From Enterovibrio baiacu (GTDB lineage Bacteria > Pseudomonadota > Gammaproteobacteria > Enterobacterales > Vibrionaceae): a stretch of 64,000 bases of DNA. This document shows positions 55,838 to 64,000 of the stretch, piece by piece. Location of the stretch: the NCBI RefSeq assembly GCF_004120195.1, contig NZ_SCHN01000008.1, positions 189,314-253,313 of the forward strand. The letters run 5' to 3'. Under the pieces are notes generated by a model, which was not told where the DNA came from, searched no databases, and worked only from the letters and a program-made list of their open reading frames with translations. Position numbers and translations under genes: made by a program. Every line of letters starts with the position of its first letter. Position 1 is the first letter of the stretch.

Positions 55838-56926
55838 ATGAAAAAGACAATTCTAGCTTTGGCAGTTCCAGCTCTTCTAGCCGCTGGTGCAGCGCAAGCT
55901 TCTGTAACATTGTACGAAGAAGATGGTACTAAAGTTGAAGTATCTGGTGCTGCAGAAGTTCAATACCGCTTGACTGGTGCCGAGGATGCTTTCAATGCTA
56001 CTCGCGCCAAAGGTAATACTGTAAACCCTGGTGAAGATTCCGTGACAGGTTCTTCAACTGGAGACGGCCAAATCCGTGTTGATGATGGTGATATTGCTTT
56101 CCGTATTACTCACTCTGAAGACGGTGTCAACTATGCATTTGGTGCGATCGAGCTTCAGATCGGTGAAAAAGCAAGTAACAAATCTTCAGACGGTTCAGGT
56201 ACTGGTGATGTAGTCAATGACGGTCTGTACGTTGGCCTTGGTGGTAACTGGGGTGAGCTTAGCCTAGGTCGTCAACTAGCAATTATTGATGATGCAGGCG
56301 TTGGTGTTGACTATGAATTGAAAGATGCTGCTGGTGTCGATTTTGAAGATACTGATTTTGACCAGTTGGTGAAATATCGTTATAGCGGTGACGGCTATTG
56401 GGCTGGTGCAAGTTACAATATTTCTCAAGACAATGCTGATGATCAATCGGGTCGTGAATTGTTCGAACTCGCTGGTGGTGTTAACGTTATTGACTCTTTG
56501 GAGCTTCGTGCCTACTACGCTGATTTCAAGCGTGAAGATTCAGCTAAATCTTCTGACAACGTAGACCAAACTGCTTGGGATGTTGAACTTGCTTTCAATC
56601 AAGACGCTTTTTACGTGGGTCTTCTTTATGGACAGTTCGAAGTTAGCCCTAACGTGAGTTCTTCTATCTCGAGTGATGAAAAAACTGATGTTATAGAACT
56701 TGCTGCTTCCTATACTGTGGGCAAAGGTAAATTCGGTGCAGGTGCAGCATTCAATGATGGTGAAGGCCGAAACGAATCTACCAGCTACTACTTGAACTAT
56801 GGGTACAACCTGTTGACTAACTGTCGTGTATACACTGAACTTGGCTTTGAAGACGTTGAAGGTTCAACTGCTTCTAGCGATTGGGATGGCGTCGGTTATG
56901 TTGCTGGTATCGAAGTTAAATTCTAA
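55838..56926 (+). CDS. General porin, OmpU-like
   Basis: An outer-membrane beta-barrel of 362 residues. The signal peptide MKKTILALAVPALLAAG ends near AQA. The mature part is acidic and glycine-rich with alternating strands (GGNWGELSLGRQ is a common porin segment) and ends with a terminal Phe in GIEVKF, as required for barrel assembly. It is the general-porin type that includes OmpU of vibrios. ToxR, encoded 7 kb away, regulates ompU in vibrios, so the same may hold here. A strong terminator follows. Confidence 0.93.
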   Translation: MKKTILALAVPALLAAGAAQASVTLYEEDGTKVEVSGAAEVQYRLTGAEDAFNATRAKGNTVNPGEDSVTGSSTGDGQIRVDDGDIAFRITHSEDGVNYAFGAIELQIGEKASNKSSDGSGTGDVVNDGLYVGLGGNWGELSLGRQLAIIDDAGVGVDYELKDAAGVDFEDTDFDQLVKYRYSGDGYWAGASYNISQDNADDQSGRELFELAGGVNVIDSLELRAYYADFKREDSAKSSDNVDQTAWDVELAFNQDAFYVGLLYGQFEVSPNVSSSISSDEKTDVIELAASYTVGKGKFGAGAAFNDGEGRNESTSYYLNYGYNLLTNCRVYTELGFEDVEGSTASSDWDGVGYVAGIEVKF

Positions 56927-56951
56927 TTTAGCCGAAATACTGAAATGATAT

Positions 56952-56978
56952 AAAGCCGCCCCAAGGGCGGCTTTATTT
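56952..56978 (+). terminator. Porin terminator
   Basis: A perfect ten-base stem (AAAGCCGCCC / GGGCGGCTTT) with a CAA loop, then ATTTT. Confidence 0.95.
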
Positions 56979-56996
56979 TGATTTAAAGGAATAAAA

Positions 56997-57629
56997 ATGA
57001 AAAATTGGGTTATCGCACTCTTAATCACATTCCCCGCATTTACCGTTTCGTCGGCGACATTGTCCATGCAAAATGGAGTCGAACTGCTAGCTTTAAATGG
57101 CAAGAAAACTGAGTCTAAGAATAACCCCATTGCACTTCGTGACGGAAAAAATCAGATTGTTATTCGTGTTTATAAGGAGTTCTCTAAAGGTTCGAATAGC
57201 GACCTTTTTTCTTCTAGTCCTTATATTCTAACGTTTGATGAGCAAGGAGCCGATATCGTCGTTGCTTTGCCCGGTCGCATCAATGATTATCGTAAGGTTG
57301 AAAAAGAGTTCAGGTCTAAAGACAAACAACATTTTGAATTAAAAATGGGCGCGAGTAACCTTCAATATACGTCCGATCCTCTTCGTGGCAACGGTGGCTT
57401 TATTCCGTATTCAAATTTAGAAGAATTAATCGCAATTTATAATCAAGATAATGGCATAGCGGTAAGTCGCGAAGCCGTGGTAGATTTACAAGAAGCAGCA
57501 GTGACCGTTCAAGAGAATGGTGAGGTTGAAATCACAGGCGACTCAATCACCCAACTTAAACTTTGGTACACCAAAGCAACCAAAGAAGAACGTAAGACGT
57601 TTCGTAAGTGGATGATCGATCAAGAGTGA
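56997..57629 (+). CDS. DUF2057 family periplasmic protein (YccT/CsgI-like)
   Basis: An exported protein of 210 residues with a signal peptide ending near VSSA and a beta-rich body containing LLALNGKKT, KNQIVIRVYKEF and a C-terminal LKLWYTKATKEERKTF segment. It matches the UPF0319/DUF2057 family; the E. coli member YccT (CsgI) inhibits curli secretion. AAAGGAATAAAA precedes the ATG. It lies 22 bases after the porin terminator. Its role here is not clear because no curli genes are in view. Confidence 0.88.
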   Translation: MKNWVIALLITFPAFTVSSATLSMQNGVELLALNGKKTESKNNPIALRDGKNQIVIRVYKEFSKGSNSDLFSSSPYILTFDEQGADIVVALPGRINDYRKVEKEFRSKDKQHFELKMGASNLQYTSDPLRGNGGFIPYSNLEELIAIYNQDNGIAVSREAVVDLQEAAVTVQENGEVEITGDSITQLKLWYTKATKEERKTFRKWMIDQE

Positions 57630-57643
57630 TCGAAATGAGTTTT

Positions 57644-57670
57644 AGATAAACGCCCATTGGGCGTTTATCT
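57644..57670. terminator. Bidirectional terminator between the DUF2057 gene and the DksA-like gene
   Basis: A perfect 12-base stem (AGATAAACGCCC / GGGCGTTTATCT) with an ATT loop between convergent genes. Confidence 0.9.
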
Positions 57671-57676
57671 CGTTAT

Positions 57677-58021
57677 TCAAGAATGATAGTAGCGACTGTG
57701 TACTCGACATTCTTGGCAACGCGGCTCTGTCGGATCTTCAATGATATCTTGAAGATCGATCGGCTCTTCGCAATCAGCGCAGTAGCCAAACAATCCCGTG
57801 TGAATAGCACATAAGGCTGCGTCGATACGCTCAAGCCTAAAGCCATCATCATGGAGATCGTCACTTTCTCTGCGACATAACTTAATCAGGTGTGCAGTCG
57901 GTACGCTGGAAACATCTTGGCCTGTTAACCTTATCAGCGCATCTTCTAATCGACTACGAACCACTTCCTTCTCGTTCATCAGGTTTTTCTGTAGCTGTGC
58001 TACCTTTTCTATATCAAGCAT
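57677..58021 (-). CDS. TraR/DksA-type C4 zinc-finger protein
   Basis: A 114-residue protein with a predicted coiled-coil first half and a C-terminal zinc finger CADCEEP ... CQECRVH (C-x2-C pairs). This is the architecture of DksA/TraR proteins that bind the RNA polymerase secondary channel; the coiled-coil is shorter than in DksA (151). The acidic tip residues of DksA (DxxDxA) are not evident in the same form: it has ESDDLHDDGF and RIDAALCAI. ATG 58021 is chosen; the frame extends to 58096. Confidence 0.87.
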   Translation of the reverse strand: MLDIEKVAQLQKNLMNEKEVVRSRLEDALIRLTGQDVSSVPTAHLIKLCRRESDDLHDDGFRLERIDAALCAIHTGLFGYCADCEEPIDLQDIIEDPTEPRCQECRVHSRYYHS

Positions 58022-58197
58022 GGTTTTGTCTTCGTGCGCCTCAAGTATCCGTATTAGTCTATTTCGAATTCGTATACAGGCTCTGACATATATCAATTCC
58101 AGTGGATAAACCCTGAAATTTGTCGGTATTTAGGGGGCGTTGAAACGGGTATATTGACAAACCACCGATAGGCGTACACGAAAAGAAGGACATAATC

Positions 58198-58314
58198 ATG
58201 GATGCCAACTACAAAGACCCTTTTAGTTTTGCCCACTTTCTAGGATTGATAGCGGTCATTCTCTTGCCCACGTTGCCAGCTACACTCACGTGGATAAAAA
58301 TGCTAAGCAGCTAG
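58198..58314 (+). CDS. Small membrane protein candidate (38 aa)
   Basis: A 38-residue frame starting MDANYKDPFSFAHF followed by one hydrophobic helix (LGLIAVILLPTLPATL) and a short basic end. AAGGA lies nine bases before the ATG. It starts 177 bases after the divergent DksA-like gene and ends 14 bases before ybaN, whose AGGAG follows the stop, so it may be the first gene of a short operon. I do not recognise a family. Confidence 0.6.
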   Translation: MDANYKDPFSFAHFLGLIAVILLPTLPATLTWIKMLSS

Positions 58315-58328
58315 GTTAGGAGAGAAGA

Positions 58329-58727
58329 GTGGGGAATTCGCTTAAGCGGGTAGTATTGATTACGCTGGGTTGGCTATGTGTCGTCTTGGGGGTTATCGGT
58401 ATTTTTCTCCCTCTTCTACCTACAACACCGTTTATCCTTCTTGCCAGTGCGTGCTTCATGCGCGGCTCTCCCGCCATTGCTAAATGGCTGCATCAGCACC
58501 CCAAGTTTGGCCCTATTTTGTATCAATGGCACCATCACCGCGCGATTGACCGCCGGGTGAAGCGTCGAGCTAATGTCTGCATTGTATTAAGTTTTACGCT
58601 CTCAATCTTTGTGGTGCCAGAAACATGGCAGAAAATCATGCTGATAAGTATGGCAACGGTACTTTTAATTTGGTTTAACCGTTTGCCTGAAGCCGAAGCA
58701 GTTGCCCACACCCCTGAAAATACATAA
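58329..58727 (+). CDS. ybaN: YbaN family inner-membrane protein (DUF454)
   Basis: A 132-residue membrane protein with three hydrophobic segments and the DUF454 pattern GVIGIFLPLLPTTPFILLAS, a CFMRGSP stretch and HPKFGP. The start is GTG 58329 with AGGAG seven bases upstream. Its place just before apt matches the E. coli ybaN-apt-dnaX order. The function is unknown. Confidence 0.92.
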   Translation: MGNSLKRVVLITLGWLCVVLGVIGIFLPLLPTTPFILLASACFMRGSPAIAKWLHQHPKFGPILYQWHHHRAIDRRVKRRANVCIVLSFTLSIFVVPETWQKIMLISMATVLLIWFNRLPEAEAVAHTPENT

Positions 58728-58840
58728 CATGGCAGCAGAGCAAACCTAAGCGACATTGTTGTGTGTGCCAATACGCCGCATGAATACTGTCTCAGTCCTC
58801 CCCTAATATTGTTGGAAACCACATTGAGTGGTGAATCATT

Positions 58841-59386
58841 ATGAGCCAAGACAAAATCGCATTTATCAAAGACAACATCAAATCCGTTCCTGACTACCCA
58901 AAACCAGGCATTATTTTCCGTGACATCACCAGCTTGATGGAAAACGCGGAAGCGTATCAGGCAACGATTGCGATGCTAGTGGAAAAGTACCGAGATCAAG
59001 GCTTTACTAAGATTGTGGGTACAGAGTCTCGTGGTTTCCTATTTGGTGCGCCACTTGCGCTTGAATTAGGTGTGGGTTTCGTACCTGTTCGTAAGCCAGG
59101 AAAACTGCCTCGCGAAGTGATCAGCGAAAGCTATGCACTGGAATACGGCGAAGACACGTTAGAGATTCATGTCGACGCGATTGTTGAAGGTGATAAAGTG
59201 TTGATGGTTGACGATTTACTCGCAACTGGCGGTACGATTGAAGCGACCACTAAGCTGATTCGTCGTTCGGGCGGTGATGTGGCGCATGCTGCGTTTATCA
59301 TCAATCTACCTGAAATCGGTGGTGAGACTCGACTGCAATCACTTGGCTTAGATGTTTACAGCCTGTGTGAATTTGAAGGTCACTAA
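58841..59386 (+). CDS. apt: Adenine phosphoribosyltransferase
   Basis: A purine salvage enzyme of 181 residues joining adenine and PRPP to AMP. It has [10 protein letters not shown] near the N-terminus, [13 protein letters not shown] and the PRPP-binding motif [13 protein letters not shown]. It lies between ybaN and dnaX as in other gammaproteobacteria and has its own terminator. Confidence 0.97.
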   Translation: MSQDKIAFIKDNIKSVPDYPKPGIIFRDITSLMENAEAYQATIAMLVEKYRDQGFTKIVGTESRGFLFGAPLALELGVGFVPVRKPGKLPREVISESYALEYGEDTLEIHVDAIVEGDKVLMVDDLLATGGTIEATTKLIRRSGGDVAHAAFIINLPEIGGETRLQSLGLDVYSLCEFEGH

Positions 59387-59407
59387 GTTTCAAACGTCGT
59401 GAGCGAT

Positions 59408-59438
59408 AGAGCGTGATTCGTGAGATCGCGCTCTTTTT
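59408..59438 (+). terminator. apt terminator
   Basis: An AGAGCGTGAT / ATCGCGCTCT stem (one G-U pair) with a seven-base loop and a run of five T, before dnaX. Confidence 0.88.
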
Positions 59439-59485
59439 GTCTCTGTGCTAGGATGGCGGCAATATATGAAAAGATTTTATAACCT

Positions 59486-61774
59486 ATGAGTTATCAGGTA
59501 CTAGCCCGCAAATGGCGTCCTCATCAATTTAAAGATGTGGTGGGTCAATCGCATGTTTTAACTGCGTTAGCCAATGCCTTAGATCACAATCGCCTCCACC
59601 ATGCTTACCTCTTTAGCGGTACACGCGGTGTAGGTAAAACGACGATTGCCCGCATTTTCGCAAAAGGTCTGAACTGCGAACAAGGTGTCACATCCACACC
59701 CTGTGGTGTCTGTTCTACCTGCCAAGAAATCGATCAAGGTCGATTTGTCGACTTGCTTGAAATCGATGCGGCATCGCGTACAAAAGTCGAAGACACAAGG
59801 GATCTTCTTGATAACGTCCAATACAAGCCAGCGCGTGGACGTTACAAAGTTTACCTTATTGACGAAGTCCACATGCTTTCTCGTCATAGCTTCAATGCGC
59901 TCCTTAAAACGCTTGAAGAGCCGCCTGAATACGTCAAATTCCTGCTCGCGACAACTGATCCACAGAAGCTGCCCGTCACTATTCTTTCTCGATGCCTTCA
60001 ATTCCATTTGAAGCACTTGGATACGACCCAGATCAAGCTTCAGTTAGAACACGTGCTGACGGAAGAGACGGTCGCTTCTGAGCCTCGTGCGCTTTCTTTG
60101 ATTGCAAGGGCGGCTGAAGGCAGTATGCGTGACGCCCTCTCCCTGACCGACCAAGCAATAGCGCTTGGAAGTGGCGCCGTGAACGAAGCACAAGTAACAG
60201 AAATGCTAGGTACGTTGAGTACTGACCAAGCCCTGTTGCTGCTGGAAACCCTTTCACGCGGTGATGCGAACTTAGTCATGCAATGCCTGACTCAGCTTGC
60301 CGAAGTTGGCGTTGAGTGGGATGGCTTACTCAAAGAAATTGCGAGCCAGCTGCATCGTGTCGCGATGGCACAAGCATTGCCAGAATCTGTGGATACGTCA
60401 TCACCCGACGCAGAACGTGTGACAATGCTGTCTCACGCGCTCACGCCTCAAGACACGCAGTTGTTCTACCAAATCGTGCTACAAGGCCGACAAGATCTGC
60501 CTTACGCCCCTGATGGGCGAGCAGGGTTAGAGATGGTGCTACTGAGAATGCTTGCGTTTAGACCCGTGACCTCGACGCATTTCGAGCCAGAAGCCATTTC
60601 TGTGCCGTCTACAGAGCCGAGCCAGCGAGTTGCCGCATCGCCATCACAAGCAGCGCCCAGTGCGCAGGTCGCTCCCGTTCAGGATAGAATCGCGTCTTTA
60701 AAAGCGCAGGTTGCATCAAGTCGCGCACAGCCGCCAATACAACCTCAAACGGCCTCAACGCCTGCTCAGCCAGCAATGTCGGTAATGCCTGAAAGTGCAC
60801 CAAACAATCAGCCTCCAAATGCGTACGCGCCAGCGAGTGCCCCTGCAGGCAATGCAGAGCCACAAGCGCCGATTCAACCGCACACTGCAGAGGTAGATCC
60901 TCAACTGTCATCGCACATGGCAGCGATGGAGCAAGATGCGCAGCGTGAATATGACGATGATGGCCGTGAATACAATGCACCATCACCGATGCAGCAAGCA
61001 CCAAGTCATGCCTATGCGCCGCAAGGGCAACAACCTCCAGCTCCGAGTGAGCGTCCGTCTTCTGCGGGCGATTTGCTCGCGGCGAGAAACATGCTGCGTA
61101 GCAGAGCGCGTCAGCAGGAGGGGCAGCCGCCAAAAAAGGGTAGTCCGGCATCTGCCGGTCGTGAATCCTCGTCGGTGTTAGACAGGATCGCTGCGAAGCA
61201 TAAGCCTGCAGATCCTGCTTTGTTTCAGCAACTCACCACACCAGGTGCGACGCCGATAAAAAGTGATGACGCCTATCGTTGGCAGCCGACAAAAATCGAC
61301 GCGACAACGCCAGCCATTGTTGTCACGCCAGAGAAAATCAAGAAGGCGTTACTTCATGACCGAACGCCTGAAATGCGGAAAAAGCTCGAGCAAGAATCCA
61401 TCGATCAAGATGAATGGTGCCGTATCGCCAATGCATTAGACGTTCCTCGTCTGGTGAAGCAAATGGCATTGAATGCATCCATGAAGAAAGAGGGGAACGA
61501 TGTTGTGTTAACCCTTCGATCTGAACAAGCTCACTTGAACAAAGATAAAGCGCAAACGCTACTTGCTGATGGGCTGAGTCAATTAATCGGTTCTCCAATC
61601 AATTTAACGATTGAGCTAGGAGAGCAAGGGGTTACACCGCTAGAATGGCGAGATAAACTCTACACAGAAAAACTCACTCAAGCGGGTCAAAGCTTGAGTG
61701 ATGATCCTAATGTTCGCTTTATCTGTCAGCGTTTTTCAGCTGAGCTAGATGAAGAAAGCATTCGACCAATATAA
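59486..61774 (+). CDS. dnaX: DNA polymerase III tau subunit (and gamma by frameshift)
   Basis: The clamp-loader ATPase of replication. Tau is 762 residues: Walker [15 protein letters not shown] near residue 46, a zinc module with four cysteines (CEQG ... CGVCSTCQ), DEVHMLS, and a Pro/Gln/Ala-rich linker (about 370-540) leading to domains that bind DnaB and the polymerase core. The zero-frame heptamer A AAA AAG at 61132-61138, with a stimulator on each side, should yield a 552-residue gamma by -1 slippage to a TAG at 61141. Confidence 0.96.
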   Translation: MSYQVLARKWRPHQFKDVVGQSHVLTALANALDHNRLHHAYLFSGTRGVGKTTIARIFAKGLNCEQGVTSTPCGVCSTCQEIDQGRFVDLLEIDAASRTKVEDTRDLLDNVQYKPARGRYKVYLIDEVHMLSRHSFNALLKTLEEPPEYVKFLLATTDPQKLPVTILSRCLQFHLKHLDTTQIKLQLEHVLTEETVASEPRALSLIARAAEGSMRDALSLTDQAIALGSGAVNEAQVTEMLGTLSTDQALLLLETLSRGDANLVMQCLTQLAEVGVEWDGLLKEIASQLHRVAMAQALPESVDTSSPDAERVTMLSHALTPQDTQLFYQIVLQGRQDLPYAPDGRAGLEMVLLRMLAFRPVTSTHFEPEAISVPSTEPSQRVAASPSQAAPSAQVAPVQDRIASLKAQVASSRAQPPIQPQTASTPAQPAMSVMPESAPNNQPPNAYAPASAPAGNAEPQAPIQPHTAEVDPQLSSHMAAMEQDAQREYDDDGREYNAPSPMQQAPSHAYAPQGQQPPAPSERPSSAGDLLAARNMLRSRARQQEGQPPKKGSPASAGRESSSVLDRIAAKHKPADPALFQQLTTPGATPIKSDDAYRWQPTKIDATTPAIVVTPEKIKKALLHDRTPEMRKKLEQESIDQDEWCRIANALDVPRLVKQMALNASMKKEGNDVVLTLRSEQAHLNKDKAQTLLADGLSQLIGSPINLTIELGEQGVTPLEWRDKLYTEKLTQAGQSLSDDPNVRFICQRFSAELDEESIRPI
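61116..61158 (+). promoter_or_regulatory. Programmed -1 ribosomal frameshift signal in dnaX
   Basis: Three elements are in series: an internal Shine-Dalgarno-like AGGAGGGG (61116-61123), eight bases, the slippery A AAA AAG (61132-61138), a six-base spacer, and a CCGGCA / TGCCGG hairpin (61145-61158). After slipping, the ribosome reads GGG and then TAG at 61141-61143. This mirrors the E. coli dnaX signal. Confidence 0.88.
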
Positions 61775-61800
61775 CCACCCAAGCTAAAAGAGAGAGAATT

Positions 61801-62130
61801 ATGTTTGGTAAAGGCGGAATGGGTAACCTGATGAAGCAAGCGCAGCAGATGCAAGAGCGCATGCAAAAAATGCAGGAAGAAATTGCAAACATGGAAGTCA
61901 CTGGTGAAGCCGGTGCTGGCCTTGTTAAAGTCACCATCACAGGCAGCCACAGTGTGCGTCGTGTCGACATCGACGACAGCCTGATGGAAGATGACAAAGA
62001 CATGCTTGAAGACTTGGTTGCAGCTGCATTTAACGATGCTGCACGCCGTGTTGAAGAAGCGCAAAAAGAGAAAATGGGCGACGTCACTGGCGGCATGCAA
62101 ATGCCTCCTGGCTTCAAAATGCCATTCTAA
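61801..62130 (+). CDS. ybaB: YbaB/EbfC nucleoid-associated protein
   Basis: A 109-residue DNA-binding dimer with a Met/Gln-rich N-terminal helix ([20 protein letters not shown]) and the conserved [15 protein letters not shown] strand region. It sits between dnaX and recR, the usual order; homologues bind DNA without strong sequence specificity. GAGAG precedes the ATG. Confidence 0.97.
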   Translation: MFGKGGMGNLMKQAQQMQERMQKMQEEIANMEVTGEAGAGLVKVTITGSHSVRRVDIDDSLMEDDKDMLEDLVAAAFNDAARRVEEAQKEKMGDVTGGMQMPPGFKMPF

Positions 62131-62148
62131 CGACGACGTTTATTCATT

Positions 62149-62751
62149 ATGCGTACAAGCCAATTGCTTGAACAGTTGATGGAATCGCTGCGTTGCTTGC
62201 CTGGGGTTGGTCCCAAATCAGCACAGCGCATGGCATTTCATTTATTGCAGAGAAATCGTCAAGGTGGTATCAAGCTGTCCGAGGCGCTGGAATCTGCCAT
62301 GACAGACATTGGCCACTGCGAGAAATGCCGTACGTTTACCGAAGAAGACGTTTGTGCAATCTGTGCCAATCCTCGTCGCCAAGAGAACGGCCAAATTTGT
62401 GTGGTAGAAAGCCCGGCAGACATTGCGGCGATTGAAGCTACAGGGCAGTACTCTGGTCGTTATTTCGTGCTAATGGGGCATTTGTCGCCATTAGATGGCA
62501 TAGGTCCTTCTGACATTGGCCTCGATTTGCTTGAAAAGCGCTTAGAAACCGAAACGATTTCTGAGTTGATTCTCGCAACCAACCCAACAGTGGAAGGCGA
62601 AGCCACGGCACATTACATCAGCGAGTTATGCCTAGAGCATGAAGTCATTGCAAGTCGAATCGCGCATGGCGTTCCGATGGGCGGTGAACTTGAACTTGTT
62701 GATGGAACAACCCTATCTCACTCTATCGTCGGTAGACATCGACTACGATAA
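62149..62751 (+). CDS. recR: Recombination mediator protein RecR
   Basis: A RecFOR pathway protein that helps load RecA on gapped DNA. It has an N-terminal helix-hairpin-helix ([17 protein letters not shown]), a C4 zinc finger [16 protein letters not shown] with the final Cys in the same block, a Toprim domain beginning CVVESPADI, and a [14 protein letters not shown] ending. The length is 200. It closes the dnaX operon and is convergent with toxS. Confidence 0.97.
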   Translation: MRTSQLLEQLMESLRCLPGVGPKSAQRMAFHLLQRNRQGGIKLSEALESAMTDIGHCEKCRTFTEEDVCAICANPRRQENGQICVVESPADIAAIEATGQYSGRYFVLMGHLSPLDGIGPSDIGLDLLEKRLETETISELILATNPTVEGEATAHYISELCLEHEVIASRIAHGVPMGGELELVDGTTLSHSIVGRHRLR

Positions 62752-62771
62752 CTGACCGACTAGATAGACAA

Positions 62772-62800
62772 GAAAGGCCGCATTCAGCGGCCTTTCTTTT
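62772..62800 (+). terminator. recR terminator
   Basis: A perfect ten-base stem (GAAAGGCCGC / GCGGCCTTTC) with an ATTCA loop and TTTT. Confidence 0.93.
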
Positions 62801-62862
62801 ATCTCAAAAACGTATTCAACAGCGTTTATTGACGATCGTAGGTATGTATTTGTGATGAATAC

Positions 62863-63414
62863 TCAGCCTTGGTTATAGAGAACCATTGAACCGTGGTTGA
62901 GACTCGTCAGTAACAAAGCACTGGCACTCAGTACATCAATACGTCGTACTTTTTCTGCGCCCATTCGGTAAAAGGTTCTTACAAGCGCCAAGTCATCTTT
63001 TGAAAATTCTGACGTGTCGCCAGTGGTCACATCTTTCAACTCACCCAGCTTTAAGCGCAAGTAGCCGCCGCTGACCTCCCATTCGCCAGATTCGGAAACT
63101 GACATGATCACTTGAATGTTATCGACTTCATTCTTGAGAATAATTTGGGTATCGCGTGAATAGGTGTTGTTCGGTAAAAACACCATGTTGCTGTGCTGTT
63201 CGGTCGCCGTTATACCGGTCACATTGCGGTATGTTGACTCTTCAATGTAATTCACCGTGTTTGATTTCCATTCACGGGAAAGCAGCAAGGTCGATGTACG
63301 CACATCTTCACCCAAGAACACCCAACAGCTCCCGATAATGGCAAGGAACAACAGAAGAAATGGGCTGTAGCGTTTCATTTGATCTCTGCGGCGTGGTGTT
63401 GTGATTAGCGACAT
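62863..63414 (-). CDS. toxS: Transmembrane regulatory protein ToxS
   Basis: A single-span inner-membrane protein of 183 residues whose periplasmic domain binds and stabilises ToxR. After a hydrophobic helix (FLLLFLAIIGSCWVFLG) it has the ToxS features LLSREWKSN, VFLPNNTYSRDTQI, SESGEWEVSGGYL and the C-terminal SALLLTSLNHGSMVLY. ATG 63414 has GAGGAGAG upstream and overlaps toxR by ten bases; ATG 63378 would give the 171-residue length closer to V. cholerae ToxS. Confidence 0.92.
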   Translation of the reverse strand: MSLITTPRRRDQMKRYSPFLLLFLAIIGSCWVFLGEDVRTSTLLLSREWKSNTVNYIEESTYRNVTGITATEQHSNMVFLPNNTYSRDTQIILKNEVDNIQVIMSVSESGEWEVSGGYLRLKLGELKDVTTGDTSEFSKDDLALVRTFYRMGAEKVRRIDVLSASALLLTSLNHGSMVLYNQG

Positions 63415-64000
63415 AGTGAATGACTCTCCTCTTGGCTGGTGAGCAGAACGTAGGTGAGGTTATCGTCAGTGTCTTTGTCGAAGTGGATATAGTTCAGCGA
63501 AATTTGGTTATCTTGGCCGCCTGTCACGATCACTTCGCTGAGTGAGCGAGACGATCCGTAATAATCCATGTATTTCGCGACGCATCGCTCGACCATAGGT
63601 TGCCACTTTTCAATCCGCGCATTATTAATGGGAATGTATACCGAGACGTCTTGGACGCGGAAAAACTCCTTAAAAGCTTCAGATTTCGGCGTGGAGGCAG
63701 CATAAAAGATAAGGGGCACTAAAAAGGCAAGAATCAATGCAAACCAAGAGCCGAGCGGCATTTTTGAGGATGTGTCTACCGGGGCGTCAATCGCAGGATT
63801 TGCCGCAGTGGCGGTTGGCATCAATGCAGGTTCAACGTGAAGCGTTTCAGTTGGAGGCGTAGGTGACGGCGCCAACGGATCACTGGCCGTTGCGTCACTG
63901 TTCGTGATGTCTTCTTGCGACGCCGCCTCGGGTTCCTTCACCTGTGGTGCGGGAATATCAACGTCTTGATCATTGTATGCTTCTACAGAGCAAACGACCT
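63405..64000 (-). CDS. toxR: Transmembrane transcriptional regulator ToxR (5' part beyond window)
   Basis: The reading frame is open to the window end, so the N-terminal winged-helix DNA-binding domain is missing. Visible are a Pro/Ala/Thr-rich linker, one membrane helix (SWFALILAFLVPLIFYA) and a periplasmic domain with two cysteines (VERCVAKYMDYYG and the final SHSLCR), which can form the disulfide seen in ToxR. It overlaps toxS by ten bases. ToxR of vibrios controls porins and virulence or bile responses. Confidence 0.9.
   Translation of the reverse strand, partial: VVCSVEAYNDQDVDIPAPQVKEPEAASQEDITNSDATASDPLAPSPTPPTETLHVEPALMPTATAANPAIDAPVDTSSKMPLGSWFALILAFLVPLIFYAASTPKSEAFKEFFRVQDVSVYIPINNARIEKWQPMVERCVAKYMDYYGSSRSLSEVIVTGGQDNQISLNYIHFDKDTDDNLTYVLLTSQEESHSLCR

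Noticed and set aside
60609-61151. Minus-strand 180-codon frame within dnaX
   Set aside because: A shadow of the Pro/Gln/Ala-rich linker of tau; no ribosome site or domain.
1-64000. CRISPR arrays, insertion sequences or prophage genes
   Set aside because: No regularly spaced repeats, transposase, integrase or phage structural genes were recognised.

Overview
The window is chromosomal DNA from a Vibrionaceae-type gammaproteobacterium. The evidence is the tig-clpP-clpX-lon-hupB-ppiD-comEA block, the yfbR-dgt-tapT-rrtA-alaA-menFDHBCE block, the ybaN-apt-dnaX-ybaB-recR block and a ToxR/ToxS pair. Gene order resembles Vibrio cholerae in long stretches, but recR being convergent with toxS, and the porin/dksA-like neighbourhood, suggest a relative such as Grimontia, Enterovibrio or Photobacterium; the genus is not settled from sequence alone.

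Bases 1-15800 are the end of a surface-polysaccharide (O-antigen type) locus, visibly AT-rich on the left. It opens with a cut-off polytopic membrane protein, a GtrA flippase-like protein and a GT2 glycosyltransferase. It continues with one tightly coupled operon: ddhD, ddhA, ddhB, ddhC (CDP-3,6-dideoxy-4-keto-hexose synthesis), a split transketolase, a GNAT acetyltransferase and a DegT-type aminotransferase. None of the known terminal reductases is present, which points to an unusual CDP-linked branched and aminated sugar. Two rhamnosyltransferase-like GT2 genes, a WbpM/PglF-type 4,6-dehydratase, a WbpV-type reductase/epimerase and a short PglC-like sugar-phosphate transferase complete the locus. 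The last three look like a QuiNAc (or FucNAc) initiation module. A bidirectional terminator ends the locus at folD.

Bases 15800-20700 hold folD (with a PurR-type operator), a trypsin-like lipoprotein, an MFS transporter with a TTG start just behind a terminator hairpin, an MgtC-family membrane protein and tRNA-Arg(UCU). Bases 20700-30500 are the protein quality-control block (trigger factor, ClpXP, Lon, HU-beta, PpiD, ComEA-like) with heat-shock-type promoter sequences. Bases 30700-42830 carry nucleotide hydrolases, a tRNA acp3U enzyme, rhombosortase, AlaA and the complete menaquinone operon menFDHBCE.

Bases 42830-55360 are mixed housekeeping and transport genes: an LplT-PlsC fusion with a TetR regulator and probable operator, TM2 and Tim44-like membrane proteins, an MFS protein, a Na+/alanine symporter with a long structured leader, then dinG, yfcA, priC, a deacetylase and the small rsmS on the minus strand. 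Bases 55840-62800 hold an OmpU-like porin, a DUF2057 protein, a DksA-like protein, a 38-aa membrane ORF, ybaN, apt, dnaX (with a complete programmed -1 frameshift signal), ybaB and recR. The window ends in toxS and the 3' part of toxR on the minus strand.
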